The notes beneath the pieces are model-generated. The model was given only the letters and a program-made list of their open reading frames with translations. It was not told the origin of the DNA and did no database searches. From positions 1 through 54,515 of the forward strand of contig JAOEQC010000004.1 in NCBI GenBank assembly GCA_028388995.1: 54,515 bases of DNA, read 5' to 3'. Below are positions 53,940 through 54,515 of this stretch, piece by piece (the stretch's first letter is position 1; each line of letters opens with the position of its first letter). The position numbers and the translations under genes are program-made. The DNA is from Ascidiaceihabitans sp. Lineage in GTDB: Bacteria > Pseudomonadota > Alphaproteobacteria > Rhodobacterales > Rhodobacteraceae.

Positions 53940-54275
53940 CTAGTTGACAATAAACTCCGCATGAAGCGCGCCTGCTGCTTTTAGCTTTTCAAAATGTCGA
54001 TCATATCGCGGTGTGCAACGCCTAAAGCATTCAAGCCAGCGATCACTTCTGACAACGACGCCCCATCGGGTACTTCAGCAAGACCAATTCCAGGTTCCTC
54101 TTCGATCGCAACACCGGTTCGAGGGACAACAACCGTTTCTCTTTCTGCAAATGGATTCAGTTACACAGCAAGTGGTGCCGCTTGGATGCGAAAGACTAGA
54201 TTACCTTGGGAAACAGCAACCGTGACAGCCTAACATCTTCACCCAAGGTTAGAATTAGCCAGCAGCGGCTACGCA
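53940..54275 (-). pseudogene. flgI: Flagellar P-ring protein FlgI, decayed C-terminal part
   Basis: On the minus strand this reads TLGEDVRLSR, a one-base loss, then VAVSQGNLVFRIQAAPLAV, TAA where the family has a residue, NPFAERETVVVPRTGVAIEE, EPGIGLAEVPDGASLSEVIA, GLNALGVAHRDMIDILKS, another one-base loss, and KAAGALHAEFIVN. That is the C-terminal ~100 residues of FlgI, the periplasmic ring protein of the flagellar rod. Two frameshifts and one nonsense change make it a pseudogene. Upstream at ~54275 the likeness ends; the rest of the gene is gone. FlgI genes do not normally sit between gyrB and trhO, so this is a stray relic of lost flagellar genes or a captured piece. Confidence 0.8.
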
Positions 54276-54330
54276 GTTCTTAACAATTCAAATTGTCTGT
54301 AAGTATTTGCTCCCAATGCCAAAAACTGGT

Positions 54331-54515
54331 TTACAAACTATTTGCTTTCATGTGATCTTCGCCGCGTTTACGTGACAATTCGATCTGCTTTTGACGCTCG
54401 CGAAACCGCTCTTTGTCTGAATCGGACGTCTCATCAACACATTGATGACAGCTGACGCCAACAGTAAATTCAGCACGCATCATATCTTCTGGAAACAACG
54501 GACGGCGGCAGGCGT
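54331..54515 (-). CDS. trhO: TrhO-type rhodanese (tRNA uridine 34 hydroxylase), C-terminal part
   Basis: The minus strand is open from the window edge to the stop at 54331: ACRRPLFPEDMMRAEFTVGV, SCHQCVDETSDSDKERFRER, QKQIELSRKRGEDHMKANSL. The Cys-rich ACR...GVSCxxC zinc-like motif, the RFRERQ helix and the RGExH end are the standard C terminus of the TrhO/YceA family, whose members hydroxylate uridine 34 of tRNA. The rhodanese domain lies outside the window. It runs towards the flgI relic. This open stretch has no start codon in the window, so only the tail can be judged. Confidence 0.8.
   Translation of the reverse strand, partial: ACRRPLFPEDMMRAEFTVGVSCHQCVDETSDSDKERFRERQKQIELSRKRGEDHMKANSL

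Overview
The window looks like chromosome of a marine alphaproteobacterium of the Rhodobacteraceae (Roseobacter group). The reasons are the order rpsT-dnaA-dnaN-recF-gyrB, divergent serB and serC-serA with a serC-type leader RNA, an IalB family protein, a DUF2125 protein, roseobacter-style type I secretion (T1SS) genes and the protein sequences themselves. Family assignments were made by reading the sequence, without a database search.

Left core (1-6990): the tail of a family 3 solute-binding protein, a small conserved protein, dapD (lysine/diaminopimelate synthesis), a LOG-type nucleotide phosphoribohydrolase, a 70-residue protein, rlmN, an IalB family periplasmic protein, an asparaginase-like protein and serB. 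Right core (38351-54515): serC and serA (serine synthesis), a metallophosphatase, ubiB and ubiE (ubiquinone), mutM, an enoyl-CoA hydratase, rpsT, then dnaA, dnaN, recF, a LysE-type exporter and gyrB. It ends with a decayed flgI fragment and the tail of a TrhO-type rhodanese.

Between serB and serC lies an AT-rich accessory island of about 31 kb (about 7000-38350). Its left part (7.0-10.8 kb) is a graveyard: pieces of three tyrosine recombinases, a yefM-yoeB toxin-antitoxin pair whose toxin has an in-frame TGA, and at least three IS3-family remnants. Its body holds two T1SS gene sets pointing away from a shared centre near 27.0 kb. Set 1 (minus strand): ABC exporter, HlyD-type adaptor, a 2431-residue cysteine-free RTX protein, an acidic unknown protein and a TolC-like channel. 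Set 2 (plus strand): TolC-like lipoprotein, LapB-like ABC exporter, LapC-like adaptor, a winged-helix-like protein, three small DUF6447-like paralogues plus a relic, a DUF2125-like protein and a serralysin-like M10 protease. Between them, on the minus strand, are a 573-residue Ala/Thr-rich surface-type protein, an 82-residue helical protein and a DUF6447-like protein. The right end has a truncated SDR dehydrogenase and a helix-turn-helix gene.

Two points stand out. First, two proteins next to set 2 (the Ala/Thr-rich protein and the M10 protease) each have exactly one cysteine. In both it sits in a lipobox-like LSAC or LTAC after a 40-50 residue N-terminal extension, which suggests an undescribed N-terminal anchoring or retention device for T1SS-type proteins, accompanied by the DUF6447-like family. 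Second, a serC-leader-like RNA occurs at both ends of the island. The left copy has lost its gene and the right copy precedes serC, as if the island had entered at the serC leader and carried a replacement.
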